From Linum tenue (Eukaryota > Streptophyta > Magnoliopsida > Malpighiales > Linaceae): a stretch of 64,000 bases of DNA. Below the pieces are notes generated by a model. That model was not told where the DNA came from and made no database searches. It worked only from the letters and a program-made list of their open reading frames with translations. The translations under genes were made by a program, and so were the position numbers. This document shows positions 32,249 through 42,946 of this stretch, piece after piece. The stretch's first letter is position 1, and every line of letters starts with the position of its first letter. The stretch lies in NCBI GenBank assembly GCA_946122785.1, contig CAMGYJ010000011.1, positions 35,366,513 to 35,430,512 of the forward strand, written 5' to 3'.

Positions 32249-33605
32249 TGATAACGATATAATTACATGATTTTTTACCCCTATTTCGTATCCATTTGCG
32301 GAGCATGGTTGTGTGTTTTGGCCTATTTTACGCCGGGTTGTGCTATTTTGTCCTATTTCAGGTCCCAGGCGTCAAAGGGAAGGCCAAGCACGAGTTTCGG
32401 ATCGTTTGGAAGTCGTTTGGACGAGCCAGGGCCAAAACACGGGCAGGAGGCCCTCAGAACACGGCCGTGCTCCTGTGACCGTGCTTTTTAGGCCGAGGCT
32501 TCCAAGGGTGGCGTGCACAACCTAAAAAACACGGGCAGGCCTGAGGAAAACACGGCCGTGTTTTAGCCTGAACACGACCGTGTTTTCAAGCTGCCCGTGG
32601 CCGTGCTTTTAAGGCTGAGGCAAAACACGGGCGGGCTGAGGCAAAACACGGCCGTGCCCTCGACCGTGTTTTGGCCAATGATGCCCTTTTAGGCAGATTT
32701 CAGCCAAATTGAGAGGGGATTCGAGTTCTAGAGAGATAGAACGATTCCTAGAGAGAGAAAGCGACGAACAAGAGTCTCCAAGTGCCCTAGATCGATCTTC
32801 AACACCATTGGAGCTTGGTTTGAGCTTGGAGAAGTGCCGATTCAACGTCCAGGAGCAGAAATCCATCTTCACAGTATGATTTCCGCATCTGATTCTGCTT
32901 TTGCTTCTCTCTCCATGGAGTAGTTCTCCCATTCATCTGGGTGTGGGAAACCCTAGTTCTGTATGTTGAGATTGATTGTATGAACCCAAGTACTGATTCT
33001 GTGATTGATTATATTCGATTGAGGTTTTATGATTGAATGACTTGAATCCTGATCAAATTCCTGTTGTTTCTGCTTTAACCTAGAATGAGAATATCTGCCT
33101 AGGTTAATAGAGTATCCTTGATTGAAGGTAGGGAGTTGGTGACTTTAGTCGAGGAGCCAACTCACTATTCTGTACCGGATTTACTCCGGTAGTGGAGGTT
33201 TTGTTCTTAGGGCCTCAATCTGTCGACTCCGGTGGAGGTTAGTCGCCCGCTAGAGAGTCAGATTGAGAGGGTCTGAAGACCTTTAGTCGAGACTTCAGGC
33301 TGTTTAAGAACCTTCCGCAGTATAATCTTCATAGAAACTGAACTTGGTAATTACAATCCGGCTTAACTGCAGACTAGGGGGAACCATATCCGGGTGACCT
33401 CTTTAACCTGAATACAACCAGTTTACTTGCTTTGTTTGTTTGGTAGTTTAGACTTGCACTCCAGTTTTATTGCTAGATAACAAGAACTCACTGAGTAGTC
33501 AGCAAATCTAGGACCCGGGTTGACATATAAACCTAACCCGCTATACTACGCTTTAGGAAGTGGTTTCACTTGGCCAATTCCTAGGGTGACAGTAGAGTCG
33601 AGTCA
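32249..33605 (+). repeat. Athila 3' LTR
   Basis: 1357 bp, near-identical to 19676-21032; the only difference I noticed is one T/C in the CGGCCGTG array. It ends GAGTCGAGTCA and is followed by TSD CATAC and the resumed Tat element. Confidence 0.95.
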
Positions 33606-33610
33606 CATAC

Positions 33611-35146
33611 GTGATGATGTTCTAGTCAAAAGTAAAACGTTCAAAAATTTACCGCGGTAGAACTTGCACCTGAATCCGTTCAAGTGCGTCTTTGGAGCGG
33701 ATGCGGGTAAATTTTTGGTTTTCATGATCACCAAAAGGAAAATCAAGGCAAACCAGAAGCAAATCGAGGCTGTACTCAGCCTGAAGCCACCGGGGTCGAT
33801 AAAAGAAATTCAAGCCTTCAACGGAAAAATGGTCGCACTCGGAAAATTCATTCCGCGGTCCGCCGACAAGTGCTCTTCTTTCTTCCAAATGCTCAAAAAA
33901 TCAGCGTCAAGACTATAGTGGTGCCCCGAGTGTGACAAAGAATTCACCTTGTTAACACGCCAACTTAGTTCCCCACCAGTTCGGAGCGCCCCCTCCAAGG
34001 AAAGCGAGTCTATCTTTATTTGGCAGTTTCCAAGCAAGCTATAAGCTCTGTCATTGTGAGAAGAACCGAGGACGGTTCAGACAAGGTGGTCTACTATGTG
34101 AGCAAAGCCCTACTCCCGACAGAAACGAGGTACATGCCAGTAGAAAAGCAATTCTGGCCATAACATTGGCATCTAGGAAGTTGATGCCGTATTTCCAGGG
34201 GCATCCCATAACGGTGTTGTCTAATATTCCACTCAAAGGAATTCTGAAGAGCATGGATGCCTCAGAGAAGCTAACGAAGTGGGCTATCGAACTCAGCAAG
34301 TATGACATCGAATACGCTCCCAAACCCACCATCAAAGGGTAGGTCCTCGCAGAATTCCTTGCTGAAGGTTTCTCCCTAAAGGAAGCTCCCGCAGAAGGCA
34401 AGAACAAAATATAATGCATGTTCACGGTGCTGAAGGAAAAAACGTCGCGGGAGCGAGCATTGTGATTTAAATGCCAGAGGGCGTGGTTCATGAATTCTCA
34501 CTTCGGTTCAGAGACATCAAGACCAACAATATCACCAAATACGAGGCTTTAATCAATGGACTTCAGATCCTCGCCAATCTGGGAGCAACTGATGTATACA
34601 TCTTCTCAGACTCACTCTTGGTAATGAAACCAGTACATAAAGCATTTTCAACAAGGGTTGAAATGCTCACCATGTTAGCCAACAGAGTCAGAAGTGCCTT
34701 GGCACAACTGAACACCTAGACGCTCGAGCATGTTCGAATAGAAGAACCAACATGAGGACGCGCTCTCGAAGTTGGCAACCGCCATGTCACCGTCACAAAG
34801 AGGACACCCTCAAGAAGAAATGATGGAAATTGATGAAACCGCAGACTGTCGTGTACCCTTTATCCAATGCTTGAACGGAACATCGCTCCCCATAACCCAA
34901 GAAGAAGAGCCGCTCGCTACACCATGGTGGTGAGACAACTATGCAAAAGATCATTCTCAGGAGCTTACCTGAAGTGCATAGGGCAGAGGAATCACAATGG
35001 ACGTTCAAAGAGATACACAAAGGAACATGCGCGACCCATGCGGGACCCAGATCTCTTGAGCGCACAATCCTCCTGTAGGGCTACTACTGGCCAACAATCA
35101 ACAAAGACGCCTTCGAGGTTGTTCGGAAATGTCACACATTCCAAAT
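33611..35146 (+). pseudogene. Tat-lineage pol continued: RT end, RNase H and extra RNase H, decayed
   Basis: Resumes exactly at the Tyr-Val-Asp-Asp site, with TAC from the left side and GT-GATGATGTTCTAGTC on the right, one base short. Then come HLNPFKCVFGADAGKFLVFMIT and KEIQAFNGKMVALGKFIPRSADKC (RT thumb and connection), a decayed RNase H, and from about 34471 an open segment EFSLRFRDIKTNNITKYEALI with DVYIFSDSLLV. The last is the second, archaeal-type RNase H that marks the Tat lineage. The segment 34867-35151 matches the region before integrase (RRRAARYTMV, EVVRKCHTFQIT in part). Many stops. Confidence 0.78.
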
Positions 35147-35151
35147 CACGC

Positions 35152-36626
35152 TGATGACTCGGTATTTGCACATGTTTTCCCCTTTGTTTCTTGATTGTTT
35201 GAGCTTGAATTACCGTGTCTTTGGCCTATTTTATGCTAGGTTGTGTTCCTTTGTCACATTTCAGGTCCTAGCACATAAAGTGAAGCATAGGCGCAAGTTT
35301 CAAGTCAATCAGAGATCAATTGGCGATTCGGGAGTAGAAACTCGGGCATGACCTGAAGAAGAATTGATTTCTACCTCACTTTATGGACAGAGAATCATGC
35401 AAGCTTGTTATGAAACGAAATAGGACGAGACTACGAGCGTCTGGGATCAAACGGCGACTGATTCGGAGTCCGGACGAGGGAGAAACGAAGCATTAAACAG
35501 AGGCTGAGCAAGCTGCACGGGCAGACCAGGGAGGCGCACGGCCGTGCAACATATAATTCTGGCCGTGCGCTCTCTGCCGAGGCCTTGCACGGGCAAAATC
35601 CAGCCTTGCACGGCCGTGCACCTGGCCGTGCAAGATGGCTGAGATCGATTAAGTGAAACGGTGCGTTTTGAGGGTGCACGGCCAGAATGGTGTTGTGCAC
35701 GGCCGTGCACCTGGCCGTGCAACACGGGGAAGCCTGTTTTTAAGCCTAATCCGAGCCAAAAGGGAGGAGAGCTGGGTTTTGGATCCCAAACACCCAAGGG
35801 ACGAACCCTAGAGAGAGAGAGCGACTTGGAAACATTCTTGGAGCTATTTTGGAGGATTTCTTCGCCATTGGAGCTCGGGAATCAAGCTTGGAGATGGAGA
35901 TTGAAGATTTAGATCAGATTTCTGCAGTCTTTCTCTTCTCTATGGAGTAACTTCCCTTCACTTAGGTTTTGAGGAACCCTAGTTCCATGAGTTAGGATCT
36001 TTCTTGTATGAAGTTTTGGATGCTATATTGTTTGATTATAATCGATTGAGGCATGATTTATTGAGTCAATTGGATCTTGATCAAATTCTCTTGATTTCTG
36101 CTTTAACCTATGATAGATAGAATCTGATTAGGTTAAGAGAGCTTCCTTGATTGATAGTAGTGAATTGGTTGTGCGAGAGTCAATCAATTCACTGCTTTGT
36201 ACTGGAATTCATTCCAGTAGTGGAGATCTGTGTGAATCGCCTCAGCAGTCTATCCCGGTGAAGGCTAGTCGCCTGCCGGGTATTCTGTCTGAGAGGGCTT
36301 GGTCAGCTTAAGAGATTCCAAGCTAATTTAGGATCTTCCGCAGTTTAATCAACAGTAGATCAACCAAAGGTAATTGCAACTTGGACCTAATTGAGGAGCT
36401 AGGGGGAATCATACCTAAGTGAGTTCCCAACTTGTAATTAGTAGAGTAGTCAGTAGAGTAGTTTATCAATCAATTCTTAATCTAGTTTGCTAGATAATGA
36501 ACTGAAGCTAAGTAATAGTAACTTTAGAGACCCGTGGATTCGATATTTATTACTTGTGCCACTATATTGCAGTCCCTTTCATTGGTTACACTTGGCCATT
36601 GTTAGGTGTTGTGTTTTAGCGAGTCA
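35152..36626 (+). repeat. 5' LTR of the pol-less element
   Basis: 1475 bp, from TGATGACTCGGTATTTGCAC to TAGCGAGTCA. 35515-35725 carries palindromes of the form TGCACGGCCGTGCA and half-sites. The closing region matches the Athila LTR in general plan (GGTTACACTTGGCCA, GAGTCA end). Confidence 0.94.
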
Positions 36627-36632
36627 AGTTTT

Positions 36633-36650
36633 TGGCGCCGTTGCCGGGGA
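36633..36650 (+). other. Primer-binding site of the pol-less element
   Basis: TGGCGCCGTTGCCGGGGA, identical to the Athila site at 21039-21056, and preceded by the same GTCAAGTTTT link to the LTR. Confidence 0.9.
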
Positions 36651-36762
36651 CTTTCTAGATTATTAGGAAAGGCAGAAGTTTGTTACTTTAGCGTTTTTCT
36701 TTTGTTTTCCACCCTTGCTTTTCACTTGGGTGTTTTTGTTTTTGTTGGTGCAGATCTGAATC

Positions 36763-37890
36763 ATGGATCCTCATGGCTTCTCCAACCATTGGGGGTATCC
36801 ACCACCATCCGAGTGGTATTACCCCGAGACCCCCTGGAGCAATCAAGGAGGAGAAGACTATGGATCCGGGTTCCAGTACCAACCCCCTTTCTATGGAGAA
36901 CAATCAGACCCCTGGGTATTTCAAGAACAATCTCCTTATCAAGAAGAATTCCTCCATCAGCCAGATCCAAACTATCACTTGAGGCTTCTCGTGGACCAGA
37001 TTGCTCGAGTACCTGAGACATCCTTTCCAAAGATGGATATCCCAGACAATGCCCAAACTGGGTTCTCCTACCGTGAAACAGAGGAGACCCTCCTGAGCAT
37101 AAAGAAGAGCCTCGAGGATCTTGAGAAAGCTTATGCACAACCTGCTCAAGATCACCCTTCTGCTATCATACTAGAAGAGGAGGAGGAAGACGAAGGCTAC
37201 AAGGACATTGTGGAGCAAACAGAAGTTATCACGGAGAGCTCCCGTGAAGATCATGATCAAGAATGTCCTATCATAGCCGACCACACCTTCCCACATCCCA
37301 AAATGAGCTTTGAAGAGGCGGGCATGAGTGAGGAGATGCAAGAAAATCTCATGAAAGAAATTGCTTGGCAACTCGCTCTCCAATCCGTGCTAGAAGAAGA
37401 AGAGCAAGAAAGGGTGCAGAAAGAAGTTGTGGAGGATGACGAAAGTGAAGCAGGACGAGTTCTTGATCATTTCCCAGGGGTGATACCACATGTAGAAGAA
37501 AGGGAGGTTGAAGAAGAAATTGGCGTCCAGGGTGAGGACGGAGTTAAGGTGGAAGAGGCCTGCACCGGCCATGAGTTGCATGTGATATCTCCACCAAACG
37601 TCGAGGAACTACTTAGCAAGGACCCATTTGCAGTGTCTCTTTGCCAGACCAAGGCCACTTCGACATCGGTCCCTCTTGGTGGACGCGATGGTGGTCAATC
37701 GATGCTGTCTTATCTGGTTTGGGGCAATGAGACGAGAGAAGAGAAGAAGAGGTCTCGAGGGTGGAGACTTCATCTGCATCAAGTGCACGAGCTTCCATCA
37801 CCTGTCATACCACATGCTCGTGACTTGAGACTCCACCTCATTGACGAGAACCTCAACTTCAAAGAGGTTCTGGGGTGGACCGAAACTTAG
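36763..37890 (+). CDS. Uncharacterised 375-aa acidic protein of the pol-less element
   Basis: Intact ORF from ATG 36763 (MDPHGFSNHWGYPPP). I recognise no known domain. The first 75 residues are rich in aromatic, proline and glutamine residues (SEWYYPETPWSNQGG, PFYGEQSDPWVFQEQ). The middle (about 100-250) is strongly acidic with long Glu runs (EEEEEDEGYKDIVEQTEV, EEEEQERVQKEVVEDDE) and probably coiled. A C-terminal part contains VEELLSKDPFAVSLC and ends RLHLIDENLNFKEVLGWTET. There is no zinc knuckle, protease or polymerase motif. It occupies the position of gag, 137 bases after the LTR. The open frame in a recently mobile element suggests that it is selected or recently was. It could be a replaced capsid, an RNA-binding helper, or an acquired gene. 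Confidence 0.8.
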   Translation: MDPHGFSNHWGYPPPSEWYYPETPWSNQGGEDYGSGFQYQPPFYGEQSDPWVFQEQSPYQEEFLHQPDPNYHLRLLVDQIARVPETSFPKMDIPDNAQTGFSYRETEETLLSIKKSLEDLEKAYAQPAQDHPSAIILEEEEEDEGYKDIVEQTEVITESSREDHDQECPIIADHTFPHPKMSFEEAGMSEEMQENLMKEIAWQLALQSVLEEEEQERVQKEVVEDDESEAGRVLDHFPGVIPHVEEREVEEEIGVQGEDGVKVEEACTGHELHVISPPNVEELLSKDPFAVSLCQTKATSTSVPLGGRDGGQSMLSYLVWGNETREEKKRSRGWRLHLHQVHELPSPVIPHARDLRLHLIDENLNFKEVLGWTET

Positions 37891-39260
37891 GAGCCATCGT
37901 CCGGCTCACGACGTGAAAGAAGCGCTTGTTGGGAGGCAACCCAACCAGTCGGTTTGCATTTCTTTATCTATTTCTCCTCGGTTGAGTCCGTTTTGTTATT
38001 TGATTTTAGAGTCAATAACTCAACCTTTGTGAGATTTTGTGTGGTGTTTGTGTTCTGATTACTCTCTCTTCCTGGAATGCACCGCCTGCCCCGTCCACCA
38101 TCATTCACCCTTGATCTGGTAACTTCGTTCTACCCTCCTTATCGTTCCTCCATTGAGGCCAATGTCGTGCTTAAGTGTGGGGGGATGTTCGATTATGTAT
38201 GCGGGTGAATGTTTGGCTGTTTGTGTGCTTGGAGCCTAGTCCACTGTCCAAAATTTTAAATTTGAGGGCTCCAAGTACGTGTTTCCTTGCAAATTGCCTG
38301 CTCAGTATGCTTTGAATTGACAGTCTCTATAGTAATGTGCAACCTAGGGAGGTAGTGTAGCACTATGGAGGATGTTGAAGTATAAGATTTTTCCTATCTA
38401 GCTCTCTGCTGTGTCAGTTGATTTTGTGAATTAGTGGAGCTAAGACCGTTGAATTCATGTGGTAATGGTGACTCTATTTGGATTGTGTTATGGACTCGTG
38501 TATCGAACAGGGTGCTCATATGGAAAATGGGAAGCAGTTGGTCCTCCATGTCAAAATCATTAAATCTTAAACATGGGGTAAGCCCAACGTGTGTGGCACC
38601 GTTCATTGCACAAAATCGGGTTTTGGAAGAGATTTTAGTGATCCTTAGTGGGGTACTCCTACAAGGTGAAGCTAAGCTGTCTCTAGTACAAGTAAAACTT
38701 CCACCCGTTGAGCGGTTTGCCTACTCGAGGATGTGTTTTTAAGGGCACGGATAGAGCTTCCGACCCCCCTTAATTTCATTGACCCTCCACACGAGTTGAG
38801 GAAAAGGAGTTAAAAGAAGTACTCTGGCGAGCGTCAGATGTACAGAAATTGCTCTTGCTCGACTAATAAGGGTCGACCGTGCAAAAGACTGCAGTTGGAA
38901 CTCCACCAAATGAAAGAAAAAATGTAAATGAAAGTGAGAAAAAGGGGTTCCAACGGTGAAATGAAGTGAAAGAGCACCCCGGTACAACGAGTCCTTGGTT
39001 GTGAATGGTGTGAGTCCCTTTATCCATGAACTGACTGTCTTACTTCTACTTTTTCTCATGATCCTGGCTTGAGTCTAGTACTCGCATTGAGAGAGATAGG
39101 GAACGTCTTAGAAGACCAGTTGACCTCGTAAGCTGCTATATGATCTGGGAAATCCTCTACCGACGATCGGGGTTGTATGTTGCTATAGAGCTCTGGAGAG
39201 TTGCATTGGTTTGAGTTAGGTTTGCTTGGGGACAAGCAAACAGTTAAGTGTGGGGGGATT
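37891..39260 (+). other. 3' untranslated region of the pol-less element
   Basis: No gene is seen. It begins with the stem-loop block at 37918-37945 (GTTGGG/CCCAAC around AGGCAA). An internal purine tract TTAAGTGTGGGGGGAT lies at about 38172-38187, followed by the fourth copy of the CTAGTCC-R-CTGTCC motif at 38228-38275 and the true polypurine tract at 39243-39260. The remaining 900 bases are unassigned. Confidence 0.7.
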
Positions 39261-40735
39261 TGATGACTCGGTATTTGCACATGTTTTCCCCTTTGTTTCT
39301 TGATTGTTTGAGCTTGAATTACCGTGTCTTTGGCCTATTTTATGCTAGGTTGTGTTCCTTTGTCACATTTCAGGTCCTAGCACATAAAGTGAAGCATAGG
39401 CGCAAGTTTCAAGTCAATCAGAGATCAATTGGCGATTCGGGAGCAGAAACTCGGGCATGACCTGAAGAAGAATTGATATCTACCTCACTTTATGGACAGA
39501 GAATCATGCAAGCTTGTTATGAAACGAAAGAGGACGAGACTACGAGCGTCTGGGATCAAACGGCGACTGATTCGGAGTCCGGACGAGGGAGAAATGAAGC
39601 ATTAAACAGAGGCTGAGCAAGCTGCACGGGCAGACCAGGGAGGCGCACGGCCGTGCAACATATAATTCTGGCCGTGCGCTCTCTGCCGAGGCCTTGCACG
39701 GGCAAAATCCAGCCTTGCACGGCCGTGCACCTGGCCGTGCAAGATGGCTGAGATCGATTAAGTGAAACGGTGCGTTTTGAGGGTGCACGGCCAGAATGGT
39801 GTTGTGCACGGCCGTGCACCTGGCCGTGCAACTCGGGGAAGCCTGTTTTTAAGCCTAATCCGAGCCAAAAGGGAGGAGAGCTGGGTTTTGGATCCCAAAC
39901 ACCCAAGGGACGAACCCTAGAGAGAGAGAGCGACTTGGAAACATTCTTGGAGCTATTTTGGAGGATTTCTTCGCCATTGGAGCTCGGGAATCAAGCTTGG
40001 AGATGGAGATTGAAGATTTAGATCAGATTTCTGCAGTCTTTCTCTTCTCTATGGAGTAACTTCCCTTCACTTAGGTTTTGAGGAACCCTAGTTCCATGAG
40101 TTAGGATCTTTCTTGTATGAAGTTTTGGATGCTATATTGTTTGATTATAATCGATTGAGGCATGATTTATTGAGTCAATTGGATCTTGATCAAATTCTCT
40201 TGATTTCTGCTTTAACCTATGATAGATAGAATCTGATTAGGTTAAGAGAGCTTCCTTGATTGATAGTAGTGAATTGGTTGTGCGAGAGTCAATCAATTCA
40301 CTGCTTTGTACTGGAATTCATTCCAGTAGTGGAGATCTGTGTGAATCGCCTCAGCAGTCTATCCCGGTGAAGGCTAGTCGCCTGCCGGGTATTCTGTCTG
40401 AGAGGGCTTGGTCAGCTTAAGAGATTCCAAGCTAATTTAGGATCTTCCGCAGTTTAATCAACAGTAGATCAACCAAAGGTAATTGCAACTTGGACCTAAT
40501 TGAGGAGCTAGGGGGAATCATACCTAAGTGAGTTCCCAACTTGTAATTAGTAGAGTAGTCAGTAGAGTAGTTTATCAATCAATTCTTAATCTAGTTTGCT
40601 AGATAATGAACTGAAGCTGAGTAATAGTAACTCTAGAGACCCGTGGATTCGATATTTATTACTTGTGCCACTATATTGCAGTCCCTTTCATTGGTTACAC
40701 TTGGCCATTGTTAGGTGTTGTGTTTTAGCGAGTCA
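39261..40735 (+). repeat. 3' LTR of the pol-less element
   Basis: 1475 bp; seven single-base differences from the 5' LTR by eye, including ACACGGGG to ACTCGGGG and AGCTAAG to AGCTGAG. It ends GCGAGTCA, followed by TSD CACGC. Confidence 0.94.
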
Positions 40736-40740
40736 CACGC

Positions 40741-40998
40741 CACAAAACATCACCTATCCAACTCAGAGTTGCAAAGCGTGGTAGGACCGTGGTCATTCGC
40801 TTGATGGGGGTTAGACCTTTTGAGAACATTTCCCACGGCTCCCCTCGGGAAGAATTACTTAGTCGTGGTGGTCGACTACTTCACTAAATGGATCGAAGCA
40901 GAATCGTTGGACACAATCACAAGCACCAGAGTCCAAAATTTTGTGTTCGACAACATCATGATCCGGTTTGGCATCCCACACTCAATCATCACAAATCC
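40741..40998 (+). pseudogene. Tat-lineage integrase fragment, 3' end of the broken element
   Basis: After the TSD the Tat pol resumes. From about 40820 one frame reads FPTAPLGKNYLVVVVDYFTKWIEAE, a standard Gypsy integrase core, and continues through DNIMIRFGIPHSIIT. It stops matching at about 40995, where the next expected residues are an Asp-Asn-Gly and the sequence changes to something else. The rest of integrase and the 3' LTR are absent. Confidence 0.78.
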
Positions 40999-41310
40999 TT
41001 GTCCCAACAACTCGACTTCAAGCCCTCGAGGCTGACCTTCGTGCTAGTCGTCCGTCTGTCGACTCACCTGCGACATCATATGCCACACAACAAGAAAGGG
41101 ATTGTGGCCGATGTGGTGGCTACTCTGGTCGCGGTGGTGGTCGTGGTCACCCTCCTCCTACCCCACTCTGTCAGCGACTGCTGGATAATCATCGCCCTAA
41201 GACAGCTATTCTTGCCCCGATGATGACAAACCTCGTCGCCAACGTGTGTTCTGCCAGTTCTGCGAAAAGCTAGGCCATATCGCCAAGATGTGCTTTCAGC
41301 TCTTTCCACA
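40999..41310 (+). pseudogene. Copia gag fragment fused to the broken Tat element
   Basis: Directly after the integrase break the sequence reads as a Copia-type Gag tail: QALEADLRASRPSVDSPA, a Gly/Arg-rich stretch (GGYSGRGGGRGH) and a CCHC-like CQFCEKLGHIAKMC in another frame (about 41247-41288). No other Copia domain follows. The junction shows that the Tat element lost its 3' part by deletion or recombination with a Copia element. Confidence 0.6.
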
Positions 41311-42946
41311 CTCTTACACATATATCATAAAGTTGTCATGCAATTAATTGTTTCTATTTGGTATTCCATCCATTATAATGGTCTGGTCATTGAGATGATG
41401 ATGGGGTGTCTAGAAACGAAAAAGTGCATGTATTAAAAAAAAAGGAAGAAGAAGAAGTCCACAAAGAGAAGCAACGACATTTGGATGAAGCAATGACAGT
41501 TGGGTCATGAAACATTATGTCTTTTCATAATGCTTAATTCCCTGTAGACATAACTTCGTGTTTGGAATTGTTAATTTTCTCCCTTGCTTGGTTCCAAAGA
41601 GGAGAAGAGGAAAAGTGGCACTCGATCAAGTCTCGACAGTCATTGTGAAAGGTAAAACTCTGCCCCTATTTCTTTTGTTACCATTCCTAACTGGGCATTG
41701 TCTGAATTTGTAAATTTATACCACTGAAAAGTAATAAGACTATAGACTTAGAAAAATTCATCTGAATTGCTTGTGGTATATCAAGTTACCTTCAACCTTC
41801 ATGAAATGTCATTGGTAAATAATTACATGGTATTTCAATGCAATCTGGATATGGAACTGAATTACTTGTGGAATCTCAAATTGCCTTGACCAATACCATT
41901 GATAAATAATATGATGATATTTCTAATAATATCTAAATATTTTGTGGTATGCTAATCCAATTAGTACATATCATTTGTAAACAATTAGATCAATGTAGTG
42001 GTTGAAAGTTCAATAAGTAAAACTATGGAAAATAAAATAAAATTATTCAATGATAGTTTGGCAAGTGGTAGAATTGTGGGGGAGATGTTTCTCTTGATAG
42101 TTGAATAACAAGTGCTAGTGATAATAAATCTACAACGGGGAGATTTTTATACTAGGCGGTGGAGCTGTTTCTTGATCTTCAAAGAAACAAACATGTATCA
42201 CACGCTCCACTATGGAAGCTTAATTCCTAGCCCTTACACCGGTTGAAAAAGATACAAAATGGTTAAAACTCTTAATGACGTTCATTTGGAATGTCACTTA
42301 TGTGAGCATTAAGAGTGGTGTCGCTCTAACAAAAGTAGATGTCAACTTTTGTGTGCGCTTATGAAACAGGATCAACACATGGCCATAATAGTGCTACCCT
42401 TGTTGGTGGTTATGGTTTAGAGAAGAAACAAGTGTGGTGTGGCATCTGCGGTTCTAGATTTGGATCATGACTCCTAGGCATAAGCCTGTCACTAATTTGC
42501 TATGAATTTTGAGTTGCTTACATTAAGTATGCATTACTTGTTTGGAGCCGGTATTATCAAATTTTGTTGACTAAGTGGGGGATTGTTAGAGTTAGTCAAT
42601 ATGGTTGCAATACCACATTGATGGGAGAAGGAAATTATACGAATGAGTCTTTTGGCGGATTGATTAATTAATTAAATTTTTTGTTAATTAATTAATGGGT
42701 TAATACAATATATTAGCCAGAACTATTAATGTGTGTAAAATATGGCTAACAGACCGTTCTCGTTTATAATTTTGTAACATAATCGGCCACGTCAACATCA
42801 TAATTTTGTAACATAATCGGCCACGTCCATATCAGCATATCATCAAAATATATTATTTTTTATTATTAAAAGATAAAAATAGAAAACAAACTAAACCCTT
42901 CGTCAAGCGTGAGGGAGTAAGAGGAAGGAGTGGGCTTGAGTTCAAG
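41311..42946. other. Unassigned AT-rich sequence with a possible LTR edge and a short tandem repeat
   Basis: No gene is seen. At about 42570-42590 AAGTGGGGGAT is followed by TGTTAGAG, which looks like a polypurine tract and the start of a Copia LTR, but I could not find a partner LTR. At 42766-42827 a 28-base unit (ATAATTTTGTAACATAATCG followed by GCCACGTC) occurs twice with a 34-base period. Both may be debris of the Copia fragment upstream. Confidence 0.4.

Larger units (their letters stand above)
19676..33605 (+). mobile_element. Athila-lineage Ty3/Gypsy element, 13.9 kb, nested in the Tat element
   Basis: Complete element with 1357-bp LTRs (19676-21032 and 32249-33605), a TSD CATAC on each side (19671-19675 and 33606-33610), a primer-binding site TGGCGCCGTTGCCGGGGA, gag-pol, a long spacer, an additional 3' ORF, a long 3' region and a polypurine tract GTGTGGGGGA before the 3' LTR. 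By eye the LTRs differ at only one position (GTGTTCC versus GTGCTCC), so the insertion is very recent. The protease, reverse transcriptase and integrase blocks match the Athila lineage. A hAT element (23091-24230) splits gag-pol; apart from it the coding frame is continuous. Confidence 0.95.
35152..40735 (+). mobile_element. Pol-less Athila-like element with one ORF, nested in the Tat element
   Basis: Complete LTR element of 5.6 kb with 1475-bp LTRs (35152-36626 and 39261-40735), TSD CACGC on both sides (35147-35151 and 40736-40740), the same primer-binding site as the Athila element, a single 375-codon ORF, and a polypurine tract TAAGTGTGGGGGGATT. It has no gag, protease, RT, RNase H or integrase. 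It shares with the Athila element the stem-loop after the ORF, the CTAGTCC-R-CTGTCC motif, the duplicated purine tract, the LTR end block and CACGGCCGTG palindromes. I count seven LTR differences, so it is recent. It must be moved by proteins made elsewhere, most likely from an Athila element. Confidence 0.93.
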
